Positions 1 to 9,371 of a stretch of 64,000 nt of DNA are shown piece after piece. Under the pieces are notes generated by a model. That model saw only the letters and a program-made list of their open reading frames with translations, did no database searches and had not been told where the DNA came from. Origin of the DNA: Rhodospirillales bacterium (GTDB taxonomy: Bacteria; Pseudomonadota; Alphaproteobacteria; ATCC43930; CGMCC-115725); NCBI GenBank assembly GCA_028288725.1, contig JAQGIC010000057.1, positions 30,127 through 94,126 of the forward strand. The letters are read 5' to 3'. A program made the position numbers and the translations under genes. Numbering within the stretch: the first letter of the stretch is position 1; every line of letters begins with the position of its first letter.

Positions 1-315
1 ATGCGCGCGGCCGGCATCGATGTCGTGCTGATGGAGCCGCAGGATTGCCGCATGATGCGCGCCATGCCGGGCGCCTTCGCGTTCAAGGATGCGGTTCGCC
101 GGATCGGAGCCGAGCTGGCCGTCCCGGTCGTGCGCCGCTACGACATGATCCATCGCTGGCTCGCCGATGGCACCGTGACCGAGGCGCAACTGATGGCGCC
201 CGACGGGCTGCATATGGCGGATGAGGGCTACGAGCGGCTGGCGGCCGAGGTCGCCCGCGAATTGCTCGACGCGGCCAAGGCCCACCCTCTGGTGGTCAAG
301 ACCGCCACCCGATGA
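1..315 (+). CDS. SGNH/GDSL-type hydrolase, C-terminal part (5' end outside window)
   Basis: The 104 visible residues are the end of an SGNH/GDSL-fold esterase or lipase. The family's last block, with the catalytic Asp and His in a D-x-x-H arrangement, is visible as APDGLHMADEGY near residue 68. The preceding part fits the last strands of the flavodoxin-like core. The N-terminal GDS block with the nucleophilic Ser is missing, so the ATG at base 1 is probably internal and the gene starts upstream. Its stop overlaps the crcB start by 4 bases, so the two are co-transcribed. The substrate cannot be read from this fragment. Confidence 0.7.
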   Translation: MRAAGIDVVLMEPQDCRMMRAMPGAFAFKDAVRRIGAELAVPVVRRYDMIHRWLADGTVTEAQLMAPDGLHMADEGYERLAAEVARELLDAAKAHPLVVKTATR

Positions 316-698
316 TGCTGTCCTACGCCTGGGTGGCGCTGGGCGGCGCCCTCGGCAGCGTGGCGCGCTTCTGGATGGCGGACGCGGTCGCGGCCGTGGC
401 CGGGCCGACGTTTCCCTGGGGTACGCTCGGCATCAACATCATCGGCTCTTTCGTCATCGGCCTGTTCTATGCCCTGACCGGTCCCGGCGGCCGGTTCGAC
501 CTGTCGTCGGATCTGCGCACCTTCGTCATGGTCGGCCTCTGCGGCGGGTTCACCACCTTCTCCTCGTTCAGCCTGCAGACGCTGCTGCTGCTGCAGGACG
601 GCCACCCGCTGCGCGCCGGCGGCTATATCCTGGGTTCGGTCTCGCTCTGCCTGCTGTTCGTCTGGCTGGGTTCGCTCATCGCCTTCCAGCGCGCTTAA
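312..698 (+). CDS. crcB: CrcB/Fluc fluoride ion channel
   Basis: 128 residues with four hydrophobic segments, the normal size for Fluc/CrcB, a dimeric inner-membrane channel that exports fluoride. Family signatures are present: GGALGSVARFW near the N-terminus, GTLGINIIGSF around residues 37-47 with the conserved Asn, and GGFTTFSSFS around residues 79-88 with the Phe/Thr residues of the ion path. The start overlaps the stop of the upstream hydrolase (ATGA), indicating translational coupling. No fluoride riboswitch is visible because the gene has no leader of its own here. Confidence 0.93.
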   Translation: MMLSYAWVALGGALGSVARFWMADAVAAVAGPTFPWGTLGINIIGSFVIGLFYALTGPGGRFDLSSDLRTFVMVGLCGGFTTFSSFSLQTLLLLQDGHPLRAGGYILGSVSLCLLFVWLGSLIAFQRA

Positions 699-713
699 GT
701 CCGGGCGGCGGCT

Positions 714-843
714 CTAGAGCGCGATGACATGAGGTCGGACCGACCTCATGTCTGAATCGCCCTCTAAATCATATATTTAGAGACTGATTCACCGATCAAA
801 CCGAGCCGGTTTGATCGGATCAGGCTCTAAACATATCATCGCG
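714..843. repeat. Composite palindromic intergenic repeat, copy 1
   Basis: This block fills the gap between two convergent genes. It contains two palindromes: arms ACATGAGGTC / GACCTCATGT (about 727-751) and arms GATCAAACC / GGTTTGATC (about 794-816). They are joined by a spacer ending TTTAGAGACTGATTCACC. Near-identical units recur at 27456-27512, 35973-36145 and 37716-37805, always between genes. This fits a REP/BIME-like dispersed element. The convergent position suggests it could also act as a transcription barrier, which is inference. Confidence 0.85.
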
Positions 844-2943
844 CTAAGCGGTCCGGATGCCGCCCAGGAAACCGGCGACGTCGCCCTTGAGCACGTCGCC
901 TTCGGCGCTCATCACCTCGGCGGCGGCGCGCACTTCGCGGGCGACCTGGCTCGATTGATCGACCGCCGCCGACACGTCGGAGATGCTGGCCGAGATCTGG
1001 TTGGCGGCCATGGCGACCTCCTGCACGTTGCGGGCGATCTCGCTGGTCGCCGCCCCCTGCTGCTCGACCGCCGCCGCGATCCCGGTGGTGATGCCGCCCA
1101 TCTCGCGGATGACCGCCGAGATCGCGCGCACGCCCTCGACCGCGGCCTGGGTCATGTCCTGGATCTGGCCGATCTGCTGGGTGATGTCCTGGGTCGCCTG
1201 CGCGGTCTGGTTGGCCAGGCTCTTGACCTCCGACGCCACCACGGCGAAGCCCTTGCCAGCCTCGCCGGCCCGCGCCGCCTCGATCGTGGCGTTCAGGGCC
1301 AGAAGGTTGGTCTGGCTCGCGATATTGCTGATCAGCGTGACGATCTCGCCGATCTTCTGGCTCGCGGTCGCGAGCCCGGCGATGGTCGCGTCGGTCTTCT
1401 CCGCCTTCTCCATCGCGTCGTTCGAGATTGCGGTCGATTGGCTCATCTGCCGGCTGATCTCCGCGATCGAGGCCGACAGCTCTTCCGCCGCGGCCGCGAC
1501 CGTATTGACGCCGGCCGACGCCTCCTGGGCGGCCGATGCCACCGTGCCGGTCTCGCTCGCCGACCGGCCGGCCGCCTCGATCATGGCGTTGGACGCATCC
1601 ATCAGCCGGGCCGTCGCCTGGCCGACCGAGGCGAGGCTGGCGCCGACCTGGCCGTCGAAGCCGCGGCACAGATCGTCGACCGTTTCGGCCCGATGGGCAG
1701 CGGCGGCCTGCTCCTCGATCCGCGCCTCGACCGCCTGCTCGTGCTGCCGGCCGTTCCGGCGCAGCACGATCAGCGCCTCCTGCATCCGGCCGATCTCGTC
1801 GTCGCGGGTCTTGGGCGGAATCTCGACCGCGAAATCCTGCTGCGCCAGCCGGTCGATCGTCGCCGTCAGGGTCAGGATCGGCGCGCTCACCCGCCGGCGC
1901 ACGATCAGGAAGCCCGCGATCGACAGGCCGAGCGCCGCCACCAACAGCAAGCTGTCCAGGATCAGAGTGCGCGTCGCCCGACCCGCCTCCGCATCCGCCC
2001 GCGCCACCATCTGGTCCATCGCCGCATTGGCGACACCGTTGATGCTGCCGAGCGAGGCCGCTTCCCGCCCGAGCCACTCGGGTGCGGTGATATCGGGCTT
2101 CTGGCCGGTCGAGAGCGCATCATAGGTCGGCTTGCGCCGCGCGCTGCCGGGACCCATGAAGTCGCTGTTCATGTGGGCGACCGCGTCGACGATGGTCTTG
2201 GGTGCCTCCGGACGCGCCACCGCCTCGTTGACGATGGTAAGGGCGGTCGCGACCCGGCCACGGTAGTCCGCCGATTCCAGCACCTGGGCCGGCGTCCAGG
2301 ATTGGCCGGTGGCAAGCGCCGCGCCCGCCATCAGCACCTCGGTGCCGGCATAGTTGCGCACGACCCAGGCGGCGCGCTTGATCGACAGAAATTGATCGAC
2401 CATTGGGTCGATCAGCTTCAACTCGGCCTCGATCAGGTCGCTCGTATCGCTGAGCACGTTCAGAAAGCCCTGCGTCTCTCTTGGCCAAGCCTGGATCAAC
2501 GCCGCATCTCGGGCGGATTTCGGCTGGAGCAGTGCCGCGTCGGCCTTGGGGCGCAGGCCCGCCACGGTATCGTGCGCCGCGCTGAGCGTCGCGACCTTGG
2601 CGGCGAGGCCCGGCAGATCGAGCTGCTTGAGCGCCGCCATGCCGGCGGCATAACCCTCTTCGGTCCCCTTGCGGCTCGGCGCCACGACCTTGTCCACCAC
2701 ATCGGGCGCCGGTGCCTCGGCCATGAGGGGCGCCAGTTCGTTGCCCCGCTCGAGCCGGTGATTCTGCAGCGCCTTGAACAGGGACTGGGTCGTGGCCGAC
2801 AGGGCCGCGACCCGGCGGGCGTCCGTGCTCCGGTCGAGTGCCGTGATCAGCGATCCCACGCTGAGTGCCACCAGCAGCAGGCCCATGATGCCGATGACCA
2901 GGCCCAGAATGCCGCGGATCGATAGATTGTTGAGGCCGGACAT
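844..2943 (-). CDS. Methyl-accepting chemotaxis protein
   Basis: 699 residues. A short N-terminal stretch is followed by a membrane segment at about residues 10-32, then a periplasmic helical sensor region to about 315. A second membrane segment lies at about 318-340, followed by a HAMP linker and a long cytoplasmic signalling domain. The conserved hairpin tip [20 protein letters not shown], which contacts CheA/CheW, and the following [15 protein letters not shown] are present. The protein should report a periplasmic signal to a chemotaxis array. The ligand is not evident. It is monocistronic, with a 218-base upstream gap and the composite repeat at its 3' end. Confidence 0.93.
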   Translation of the reverse strand: MSGLNNLSIRGILGLVIGIMGLLLVALSVGSLITALDRSTDARRVAALSATTQSLFKALQNHRLERGNELAPLMAEAPAPDVVDKVVAPSRKGTEEGYAAGMAALKQLDLPGLAAKVATLSAAHDTVAGLRPKADAALLQPKSARDAALIQAWPRETQGFLNVLSDTSDLIEAELKLIDPMVDQFLSIKRAAWVVRNYAGTEVLMAGAALATGQSWTPAQVLESADYRGRVATALTIVNEAVARPEAPKTIVDAVAHMNSDFMGPGSARRKPTYDALSTGQKPDITAPEWLGREAASLGSINGVANAAMDQMVARADAEAGRATRTLILDSLLLVAALGLSIAGFLIVRRRVSAPILTLTATIDRLAQQDFAVEIPPKTRDDEIGRMQEALIVLRRNGRQHEQAVEARIEEQAAAAHRAETVDDLCRGFDGQVGASLASVGQATARLMDASNAMIEAAGRSASETGTVASAAQEASAGVNTVAAAAEELSASIAEISRQMSQSTAISNDAMEKAEKTDATIAGLATASQKIGEIVTLISNIASQTNLLALNATIEAARAGEAGKGFAVVASEVKSLANQTAQATQDITQQIGQIQDMTQAAVEGVRAISAVIREMGGITTGIAAAVEQQGAATSEIARNVQEVAMAANQISASISDVSAAVDQSSQVAREVRAAAEVMSAEGDVLKGDVAGFLGGIRTA

Positions 2944-3161
2944 GTGCTTGCTCCCCGGCGCGGCGGCTCTTGCCTGACCGGCTGCGCGCGCAGCACTATT
3001 CTTGCGAGAGCTGGTTAGCGAATCGTAAGGAATGCCGCAGGACGACGTTGGATCCGGACGATCACCGTGTATTGAGCTTATGGAACACCGTCAAGCCCGG
3101 GGGCGACGAACCATTGAACTCACCGGGGTAAAAATAGGCGCGCGTGGGGGGAGCGATTGTT

Positions 3162-3956
3162 CTACCCGTTCAAACACGTCAGTCCGCCATCGACCGCCAG
3201 ACAGACGCCGGTGATATAGGCCGCCTCGTCCGACGCCAGGAACAGCGCGGCCCTGGCCACGTCCCAGGCATCGCCCATGCGCCCCATCGGGCTTTTGGCG
3301 TCGCGGGCCGCCATCATCTGGGCGGTGTCGGCATAGGCGCCGGCGATCTGCCGGTGAATCAGCGGCGTGTTCATCAGGCCGGGCATGATGGCATTCACCC
3401 GGATGTTGTCCTTGGCATAGCGCACGGCCAGCGCGCGGGTCAGATGGTTCAACCCGGCCTTGGACGCGGAATAGGAAAAATACCGGTAGTCGTTGATATG
3501 GACGGCGGCGGTCGACGAGATATTGACGACGGCGCCGCCGCCCTGGCGCAGCATGGCAGGCACGACGGCCTTCGTGGCGAGCATGGCGCCGGTCAGGTTG
3601 ATGTCCATCACCCGCTGCCAGCGCTCCTTGGTGATATCCTCCAGCTCGCCGATATCGGTAATGCCGACATTGTTGTGCAGCACGTCGATCCGGCCGAAGC
3701 GCGCCAGCGTGTCGGCGACGATGTGCTGGATCTGGTCCTCGTCGGTGACGTCGCCGGCGAACGCGATCGCCGTGCCGCCCTCGGCCGCGACGATGCCGGC
3801 GGTTTCCCGGGCCGCGTCCAGGCGCACATCGACCGCGACCAGCGTGGCGCCTTCGCGGGCATAGAGCACGGCCGCGGCCTTGCCGTTGCCCCAGCCCGGT
3901 CCGGACGAGCCCGCACCCAGCACCAGGGCGACCTTGTCCCGCATCCTGTCGGCCAT
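3162..3956 (-). CDS. SDR-family NAD(P)-dependent oxidoreductase
   Basis: 264 residues, a normal length for classical short-chain dehydrogenases. Visible are a glycine-rich cofactor motif (GAGSSGPGWGNG, with an unusual spacing), NNVG, the catalytic Ser in NISS, and the Y-S-A-S-K motif. The start at 3956 is preferred over 3971 because GGGAG sits 7 bases upstream. It is the last gene of a polycistronic unit with an IclR regulator, E1-type alpha and beta subunits and an acetolactate-synthase-like enzyme. It may therefore reduce a ketone or alcohol formed by the TPP enzymes, which is inference from position. Confidence 0.88.
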   Translation of the reverse strand: MADRMRDKVALVLGAGSSGPGWGNGKAAAVLYAREGATLVAVDVRLDAARETAGIVAAEGGTAIAFAGDVTDEDQIQHIVADTLARFGRIDVLHNNVGITDIGELEDITKERWQRVMDINLTGAMLATKAVVPAMLRQGGGAVVNISSTAAVHINDYRYFSYSASKAGLNHLTRALAVRYAKDNIRVNAIMPGLMNTPLIHRQIAGAYADTAQMMAARDAKSPMGRMGDAWDVARAALFLASDEAAYITGVCLAVDGGLTCLNG

Positions 3957-3967
3957 GGTTTTCTCCC

Positions 3968-5695
3968 TCAAGCGATCCGGTCGCCCTTCTTCACCGTGGC
4001 GGTGCGATTATCCACGCCGGGCAGCATCTTCGCCGGGTCGCGCGTCACGACCAGATCGATCACCGTCGGGCCCTGGCCGGCAAAGCCCGCCTCCAGTGCC
4101 GCTCCCAACGCGCCCGGCTGCTCGACGCGTATTCCGCGCACGCCCATGGCTTCCGCGACCTTGGCATAGTTGGTCTCCGCCAGGTCCGAGGCATGATAGG
4201 CGCCCGTGCCGTACATCAGATGCTGCAGCGCCTTGACGTAGCCGGACGCCGCGTTGTTGACGACGACGATGGTGAAGCTCAAGCCCAGCCGCCGCGCGGT
4301 TTCCATCTCGCCCAGCATCATGTTGAAGCCGCCGTCGCCGGTCAGGCTGACGACCGGCCGGCCGGGGGCGGCCAGCGCCGCACCGATGGCGCCGGGCAAG
4401 CCATAGCCGATCGACGCGAAGCCCCGGTCCGGGACGAAGCCGCGGCCGGGCCGCTTGGTGTCGAACAGCAGCCCGCCCCAATGGGCGGCGAAGCCGCCGT
4501 CGGCGACCAGGATGCCGTCGGCCGGCAGACGCTGGTTGAGCTCGCCCATCAGCCGCGCCATGGAGACCGGCACTTCCTCGGACGTGTATTTGTCGACCAC
4601 GCCGGCCTTCCAGGCCGCCATGCGGCGGGCGACCTCGGCGGCATAGGGGATCTGCCGCTGACCGATTGCCGCTGCCTGGGGCGCCAGAATCCGATGAAGC
4701 TCCGCGATCGTCTCGCGCACGTCGCCCCACAGCGCCAGCTCGGGCTCGGTCGTGCGGCCGAACTCTTCGGGCAGCAGATCCAGGTGCATGATGCGCGCAC
4801 CCTTGGGCGGCACCGTGAAGCGCTTGGTCGCGATCTCGCCCAGCTTGCAGCCGACCACGAAAACCAGGTCGGCCGCGGCGATCAGGTCGTTGGCGATGCG
4901 GTCGTAGCGTCCGAACAGGCCCGCGCTCAGCGGATCGATGCAGGCGATGGCGCCCTTGCCGGTCATGGTATGGGCGACCGGCAGATTGAGCGCCTGCGCG
5001 AAGGCGGCGAGCGTGTCCGCCGCCTGGCTCAGATGCACGCCGCCGCCGGCCAGCAGGATCGGTCGCTCCGCCGCGGCCAGCAGGGCCGCCGCCCGTTCGG
5101 TCGAGGCGGCGTCGGGCCGGCAGCGGATCGCCGGGATCGTCTCGGTCGCCGGATCGCCGGCGAATTCACCGGGCTCGAAGCCATGGGTAGCGTGGCAGAT
5201 ATCCTCCGGCACGTCGACCACGACGGGACCGGGGCGGCCGGAGGTCGCGACCCGGAAAGCGCGGCGCATCAGTTCCGGAATCCGCTCGATCTGTTCGATC
5301 CGGATCACTTCCTTGCAGGCCGGACGCAGGATGTCGATCTGGCGCGATTCCTGGGTCATGTTCTTCCAGGAATGGCCGCGATGGCTATCGCCGACCAGCA
5401 CCACCATCGGCGTGCCGGCATTGAGCGCCTCGACCAGGCCGGTCACCAGGTTGGTGGCGCCGGGGCCGAGCGTCGCATCGGCCAACCCGACCCGGCCGGT
5501 GATCTTGGCATAGGCGTCGGCGGCGAACACGGCCGCGCGCTCGTCGTTGATCAGATGATGGTCGACGTTCAGCCGGCGGGCGGCATCGTAGAACGGCAGC
5601 AGCTGAAACCCGCCCATGCCGAACATCGGCCCGCCGTGGAACGCCTGGAACATCCGGGCGAGCGCTTCGCCGCCGGTCATTTCATTTACTGGCAT
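3968..5695 (-). CDS. Thiamine-diphosphate-dependent enzyme, acetolactate-synthase-like large subunit
   Basis: 575 residues in the three-domain order of the acetohydroxyacid synthase family. The N-terminal PYR domain has the activating Glu region (INDERAAVFAADAYA), the middle domain follows, and the C-terminal PP domain carries the Mg-TPP motif GDGGFNMMLGE...VVNN at about residues 450-480. Members make acetolactate, decarboxylate 2-oxo acids or ligate aldehydes, and the sequence does not separate these. The gene abuts the E1 beta stop with no gap and is followed 11 bases later by the SDR. No ilvN-like small subunit is nearby, which argues against the biosynthetic AHAS. Confidence 0.85.
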   Translation of the reverse strand: MPVNEMTGGEALARMFQAFHGGPMFGMGGFQLLPFYDAARRLNVDHHLINDERAAVFAADAYAKITGRVGLADATLGPGATNLVTGLVEALNAGTPMVVLVGDSHRGHSWKNMTQESRQIDILRPACKEVIRIEQIERIPELMRRAFRVATSGRPGPVVVDVPEDICHATHGFEPGEFAGDPATETIPAIRCRPDAASTERAAALLAAAERPILLAGGGVHLSQAADTLAAFAQALNLPVAHTMTGKGAIACIDPLSAGLFGRYDRIANDLIAAADLVFVVGCKLGEIATKRFTVPPKGARIMHLDLLPEEFGRTTEPELALWGDVRETIAELHRILAPQAAAIGQRQIPYAAEVARRMAAWKAGVVDKYTSEEVPVSMARLMGELNQRLPADGILVADGGFAAHWGGLLFDTKRPGRGFVPDRGFASIGYGLPGAIGAALAAPGRPVVSLTGDGGFNMMLGEMETARRLGLSFTIVVVNNAASGYVKALQHLMYGTGAYHASDLAETNYAKVAEAMGVRGIRVEQPGALGAALEAGFAGQGPTVIDLVVTRDPAKMLPGVDNRTATVKKGDRIA

Positions 5696-6673
5696 CTAGT
5701 GCCTCCCCATCATGGCACAGGCGGCATCGGCGATGGCCGATGCGCTGACGCGCACGGCGTTTTCGACCGGTGGCGCATAGGCGATCAGCGTGCGGGGCGC
5801 GCCCAGGCGCCGGACCGGCGCCTTCAGCCGCGGCCCCAGCTGTTCGGCGACGGTGGCGGCGACCTCGGCGCCGAAGCCCGCGACCGCGACCGCTTCATGG
5901 GTCACCAGCAAGCGCCCGGTCTTCGCCACGCTGGCCAACACGCGCGTCTTGTCCCAGGGCCAGAGCGTGCGCAGGTCGATCAGCTCGACCTCGATGCCCT
6001 GGGCGGCCAGCGCGCCCGCCGCCTCGGCCGCGACATGGACCTGGGCCGACCAGGACACGATGGTCAGGTCCCGGCCCGGCCGCACGATGCGCGCCTCGCC
6101 GAACGGCACCAGATGGTCGCCGTCCGGCACGTCGCCGGCGAGGCCCCACAGGTTCTTATGCTCCATGAACACGACGGGATCGTCGGACCGGATGGCAGTC
6201 TTCAGCAGGCCCTTAGTGTCGGCCGGGGTCGAGGGGCAGACCACGACCAGGCCCGGCACATGGGCGTACCAGGCCTCGAGCGACTGGGAATGTTGGGCGG
6301 CGGACGAGCGCCACATGCCGATCGGCTCGCGCACCACCAGGGGCACGCGGGTCTGGCCGCCGAACATGAAGCGCGCCTTGGCCGCCTGGTTGACCAGCTC
6401 GTCCATGGCGCAGAGCGCGAAATCGGAAAAGCGCATCTCGACCACGGGGCGCGTGCCCATCATCGCGGCGCCGACCGCGGCGCCCAGGATGGCCGCCTCC
6501 GAAATGGGCGCGTCGGAAATGCGTTCGGGCCCGAATTCCTCGACCAGGCCCTTGTACTGGCCGAACACGCCGCCGCGGCCCAGATCCTCGCCGACGGCCC
6601 AGACCAGCGGGTCGCGGCGCATTTCCTCGGCCAGCGCATCGCGGCCGGCCTCGAGATAGCTGACGATCGCCAT
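5696..6673 (-). CDS. 2-oxo acid/acetoin dehydrogenase E1 component, beta subunit
   Basis: 325 residues matching the beta chain of heterotetrameric E1 enzymes (PdhB/AcoB type). The N-terminal region MAIVSYLEAGRDALAEEM and VWAVGEDLG are typical, followed by ISDAPISEAAILGAAVGAA and a C-terminal transketolase domain. The longer reading frame to 7612 is a shadow of the alpha gene. The start at 6673 overlaps the alpha stop by one base (TGATG). With alpha it should form an alpha2beta2 TPP enzyme that decarboxylates a 2-oxo acid or cleaves acetoin. No E2 or E3 gene lies in this operon. Confidence 0.9.
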   Translation of the reverse strand: MAIVSYLEAGRDALAEEMRRDPLVWAVGEDLGRGGVFGQYKGLVEEFGPERISDAPISEAAILGAAVGAAMMGTRPVVEMRFSDFALCAMDELVNQAAKARFMFGGQTRVPLVVREPIGMWRSSAAQHSQSLEAWYAHVPGLVVVCPSTPADTKGLLKTAIRSDDPVVFMEHKNLWGLAGDVPDGDHLVPFGEARIVRPGRDLTIVSWSAQVHVAAEAAGALAAQGIEVELIDLRTLWPWDKTRVLASVAKTGRLLVTHEAVAVAGFGAEVAATVAEQLGPRLKAPVRRLGAPRTLIAYAPPVENAVRVSASAIADAACAMMGRH

Positions 6674-7668
6674 CAGAACGCCTCCACGCGGGGATCGCCC
6701 GCATCCTGCACGTCGGTGAAGGCCTCGCCCGCCGACGGAAACGGCGCAGCGCATGCCGCACGATAGGCGGCCCGCATCTCGGCCACCGCGTCGTCGGCAT
6801 CGGCCGATAGCGCCTCGGCCGGAACGCCGGCGTCGCGCAACAGCTCGGCGGCCCGCCCGATCGGCTCCTCCTGCCGCCGTGCCGCGACCTCGTCGGCCGG
6901 GCGATAGGCGGCGGGGTCGGCGCCGGTATGGCCGGTTAGGCGATAAGTGTGGGCATGGAGAAAGCGCGGACCGCCGCCGGCACGAATGGCGGCGGTCAGC
7001 TCGGCCGTGGCCGTATCGACCGCCAGCACGTCGTTGCCGTCGACCTCGACCGCGGGAATCCCGAACGAGCGGGCGCGCACGCTGGCGCCGCCGCCGGCGG
7101 TCATGGTCCGGGACCGGGTCGTCGCGGCGAAGCCATTGTCCTCGCACACGAACAACACCGGCAGATGGAACACGGCGGCCCAGTTCAGCCCTTCGAGGAA
7201 GGGTCCCCGATTGATGGCGCCGTCGCCGAAGATGCAGCAGACCAGATGCGGTTCGCGCTTCAGCCTGATGGCATGGGCCGCCCCGGCCGCGATCACGATA
7301 TTGGCGGCGACCACGCCGTTGGCGCCCAGCATGCCGACCGAGAAATCGGCGATATGCATCGAGCCGCCCTTGCCGCCGCAATTGCCGCCCTCGCGCCCCA
7401 ACAGTTCGCGCATCATCGCCCCGCTGTCGGCGCCCTTGCCCAGGGTATGGCCATGGCCGCGATGGGTCGACAGCAGGACGTCCTGCCGCGTCAGATGGGA
7501 TGTCACGCCGGCCGCGACGGCCTCCTGGCCGATCGACGGATGGATCGCGCCCAGCACGACCTTGTCGTCCAGGCCCCGCAACGCCTGTTCCTCGAACGCG
7601 CGGATGCGCCACATCAGCCGATGATGGGTGCGCAGCCGGTCGCGATCCAGATTGCTGCCTGCTGTCAT
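6673..7668 (-). CDS. 2-oxo acid/acetoin dehydrogenase E1 component, alpha subunit
   Basis: 331 residues. It has the PdhA/AcoA architecture: IHPSIGQEAVAAGV near the N-terminus, STHRGHGHTLGKG, GGKGGSMHIAD, and the TPP motif GDGAINRG...CEDN around residues 165-195. The ATG at 7668 overlaps the stop of the IclR gene (ATGA), which sets the start, since the upstream frame extension has no ribosome site. The partner subunit follows directly. Phosphorylation-loop features of mitochondrial enzymes are not expected here. Acetoin, pyruvate or another 2-oxo acid could be the substrate. Confidence 0.9.
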   Translation of the reverse strand: MTAGSNLDRDRLRTHHRLMWRIRAFEEQALRGLDDKVVLGAIHPSIGQEAVAAGVTSHLTRQDVLLSTHRGHGHTLGKGADSGAMMRELLGREGGNCGGKGGSMHIADFSVGMLGANGVVAANIVIAAGAAHAIRLKREPHLVCCIFGDGAINRGPFLEGLNWAAVFHLPVLFVCEDNGFAATTRSRTMTAGGGASVRARSFGIPAVEVDGNDVLAVDTATAELTAAIRAGGGPRFLHAHTYRLTGHTGADPAAYRPADEVAARRQEEPIGRAAELLRDAGVPAEALSADADDAVAEMRAAYRAACAAPFPSAGEAFTDVQDAGDPRVEAF

Positions 7669-8456
7669 CGGATGGTTCCTCCTCGGATCGCCGCCATCGG
7701 CGGCGGCAGGCGGCGTTCGAGATCGGCCGCCTCGCTTTTCAGCTGTTCGACCAGGCCGCCCAGCCGATCCGGCCCCATCCGATCGCGGATCGCGGCCAGG
7801 CTGAGCGCGAACAGCGGCCGTCCGTCGGCATCGCACACCGGCACGGCGATGGCGTTCATCGCCGGCACGATCAGCCCGTCGTTGAAGGCATAGCCCTCGA
7901 CCCGCGTCCGCGCGACCAGCCGCATCAGCGCCTCGGCGGTGAAGCCGCTGAAATCCTTCAGCCAGGCCGCGTTGCGCGCGAGCACCTGGGCGATCTCGGC
8001 ATCGGGCAAGGCGGCCAGCAGGGCCAGACTGCCGGCACCGACGCCGAGCGGCCGGCGGTCGCCGATATCGAGCGTCAGGGTGCGGATGGGGAAATGGCCG
8101 ATGGCCCGGCCGATGCAGATCGCGGCCAGCCCTTCGCGGACCGAGGCGAACACCGTGTCGCCGGTCGCTTGCGCCAGGCGCGCGAGCGCGCCGTCGGCCA
8201 TCGCGGCCACGTCCTGCTGCAGGGCGGCCCGGCCGAGCGTGGCGACGACGGCGCCCAGGCGATAATGCTTGCTGCGCAGGTCCTGGAAAGCGAAGCCGAC
8301 CTCGGCGAGCGCGGTCAGCAGCCGGTGGGTGGTGGCCGGGCCGAAGCCGGTCGCCCGCGCGGCCTCGCTCAGGCTGACGCCGTCGGCGCCATGGCCCGCC
8401 AGCACGCGCAGCAGGGCGGCGATCCGATCGACGGTCTTGACGGCCGTTTCCGGCAT
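7665..8456 (-). CDS. IclR-family transcriptional regulator
   Basis: 263 residues: an N-terminal winged helix-turn-helix (VSLSEAARATGFGPATTHRLLTAL, residues about 25-48) and a C-terminal GAF-like effector domain, as in IclR regulators of aromatic, glyoxylate or acetoin catabolism. The start at 8456 is chosen because AGGGAGG lies about 10 bases upstream. It is the first gene of the run with the E1 alpha/beta, acetolactate-synthase-like and SDR genes. It is divergent from the gene at 8568, so the 111-base gap is the likely operator region for both. Confidence 0.9.
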   Translation of the reverse strand: MPETAVKTVDRIAALLRVLAGHGADGVSLSEAARATGFGPATTHRLLTALAEVGFAFQDLRSKHYRLGAVVATLGRAALQQDVAAMADGALARLAQATGDTVFASVREGLAAICIGRAIGHFPIRTLTLDIGDRRPLGVGAGSLALLAALPDAEIAQVLARNAAWLKDFSGFTAEALMRLVARTRVEGYAFNDGLIVPAMNAIAVPVCDADGRPLFALSLAAIRDRMGPDRLGGLVEQLKSEAADLERRLPPPMAAIRGGTIR

Positions 8457-8567
8457 CCGACGGCGTCCTCCCTGGGATGGTTCATGGGTCTGCTCGCCCA
8501 TCTTTCCAAATCCGGCTAATATCTACGCGCGATTTCGGAAAGATCGTCAATGCCCGGGAGAAGGCTC

Positions 8568-9371
8568 ATGGTCGAACTCTTTATCGCACCGACGGTCACC
8601 AAGCTCGGCCCCGACGCGGTCGGCGCGGTGCTGGTGACCGGCTCCCATGGGGGGCTCTATCCCGGCCGCCTCGCGGTCGGCGCGGGCGTCCGCTCGGCGA
8701 TCTTCCATGATGCGGGCATCGGTCGGGACGAGGCAGGCGTGGCTTCGCTGGCATTGCTCGACGGGTTCGGCATTGCCGCCGCCGCCGTGGCCCATGACAG
8801 CGCCCGGATCGGCGATACGGCGGATATGCTGGCGCGCGGCCGGATCAGCCGGGCGAATGCCGCGGCCAGGGCGCTGGGCGTCACGCCCGGAATGGCCTGC
8901 GCCCTGGCCGCGGACCGGCTGAAGCAGGCGGACCATCACCCAGCCGGGCTGCCCAAGGGCGACGAGTTGCGCCTGGTCCTGCCGCGCCCGCGCCGTCCGA
9001 TCGTGCTGGTGGATTCCGCCGCCATGGTCGATCCCGCGGCGGATATCGGCGCGATTGTCGTCACCGGCTCCCATGGCGGCTTGGTCGGCGGTGTGGCGGC
9101 TATGGCGCTCAGGGTCGACGGTTTCGCCGGCGTGTTCAATGACGCCGGCATCGGCATCGACCAGGCCGGCCTCGGCCGCTTGGCCGCGCTGGACGCCCGC
9201 GGCATCGCCGGGCTCACCGTCGCAGCGACCTCGGCCCGGATCGGCGAGGCGCGGTCGACATTCGAAGACGGCATTATCTCGTGCGTCAACCGGACCGCCG
9301 ATGCGCTGGGCGCGATGGCGGGAACGCCGCTCAGAACCCTGCTGGAGCGCTGGGCGGCCGGAGTGGCGTAA
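8568..9371 (+). CDS. Unrecognised protein made of two tandem copies of one domain (GSHGG protein)
   Basis: 267 residues of unknown function with a clear internal duplication. Copy 1 (about residues 15-110) and copy 2 (about 150-250) both contain VTGSHGGL, then a hydrophobic strand, F-x-D-A-G-I-G, a strand, and SARIG. Asp, His and Gly residues are conserved between copies, which suggests a nucleotide-, metal- or substrate-binding site per copy or a pseudo-twofold active site. The start at 8568 has GGGAGAAGG just upstream. It is divergent from the IclR/TPP-enzyme operon and probably belongs to the same pathway (inference). There is no signal peptide or membrane segment. Confidence 0.75.
   Translation: MVELFIAPTVTKLGPDAVGAVLVTGSHGGLYPGRLAVGAGVRSAIFHDAGIGRDEAGVASLALLDGFGIAAAAVAHDSARIGDTADMLARGRISRANAAARALGVTPGMACALAADRLKQADHHPAGLPKGDELRLVLPRPRRPIVLVDSAAMVDPAADIGAIVVTGSHGGLVGGVAAMALRVDGFAGVFNDAGIGIDQAGLGRLAALDARGIAGLTVAATSARIGEARSTFEDGIISCVNRTADALGAMAGTPLRTLLERWAAGVA

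Noticed and set aside
811..2925. A 704-residue plus-strand open frame
   Set aside because: It lies exactly antisense to the chemoreceptor, is Arg/Asp/His-rich without any domain, and is an artefact of high GC.
4193..6766. An 857-residue plus-strand open frame
   Set aside because: Antisense to the acetolactate-synthase-like and E1 genes. Composition is that of a GC shadow and no motifs are seen.
6773..7836. Longer E1 alpha frame starting at 7836
   Set aside because: The first 56 residues are Arg/Pro-rich and lie within the IclR gene. The ATG at 7668 overlaps the IclR stop and starts the family-like sequence.
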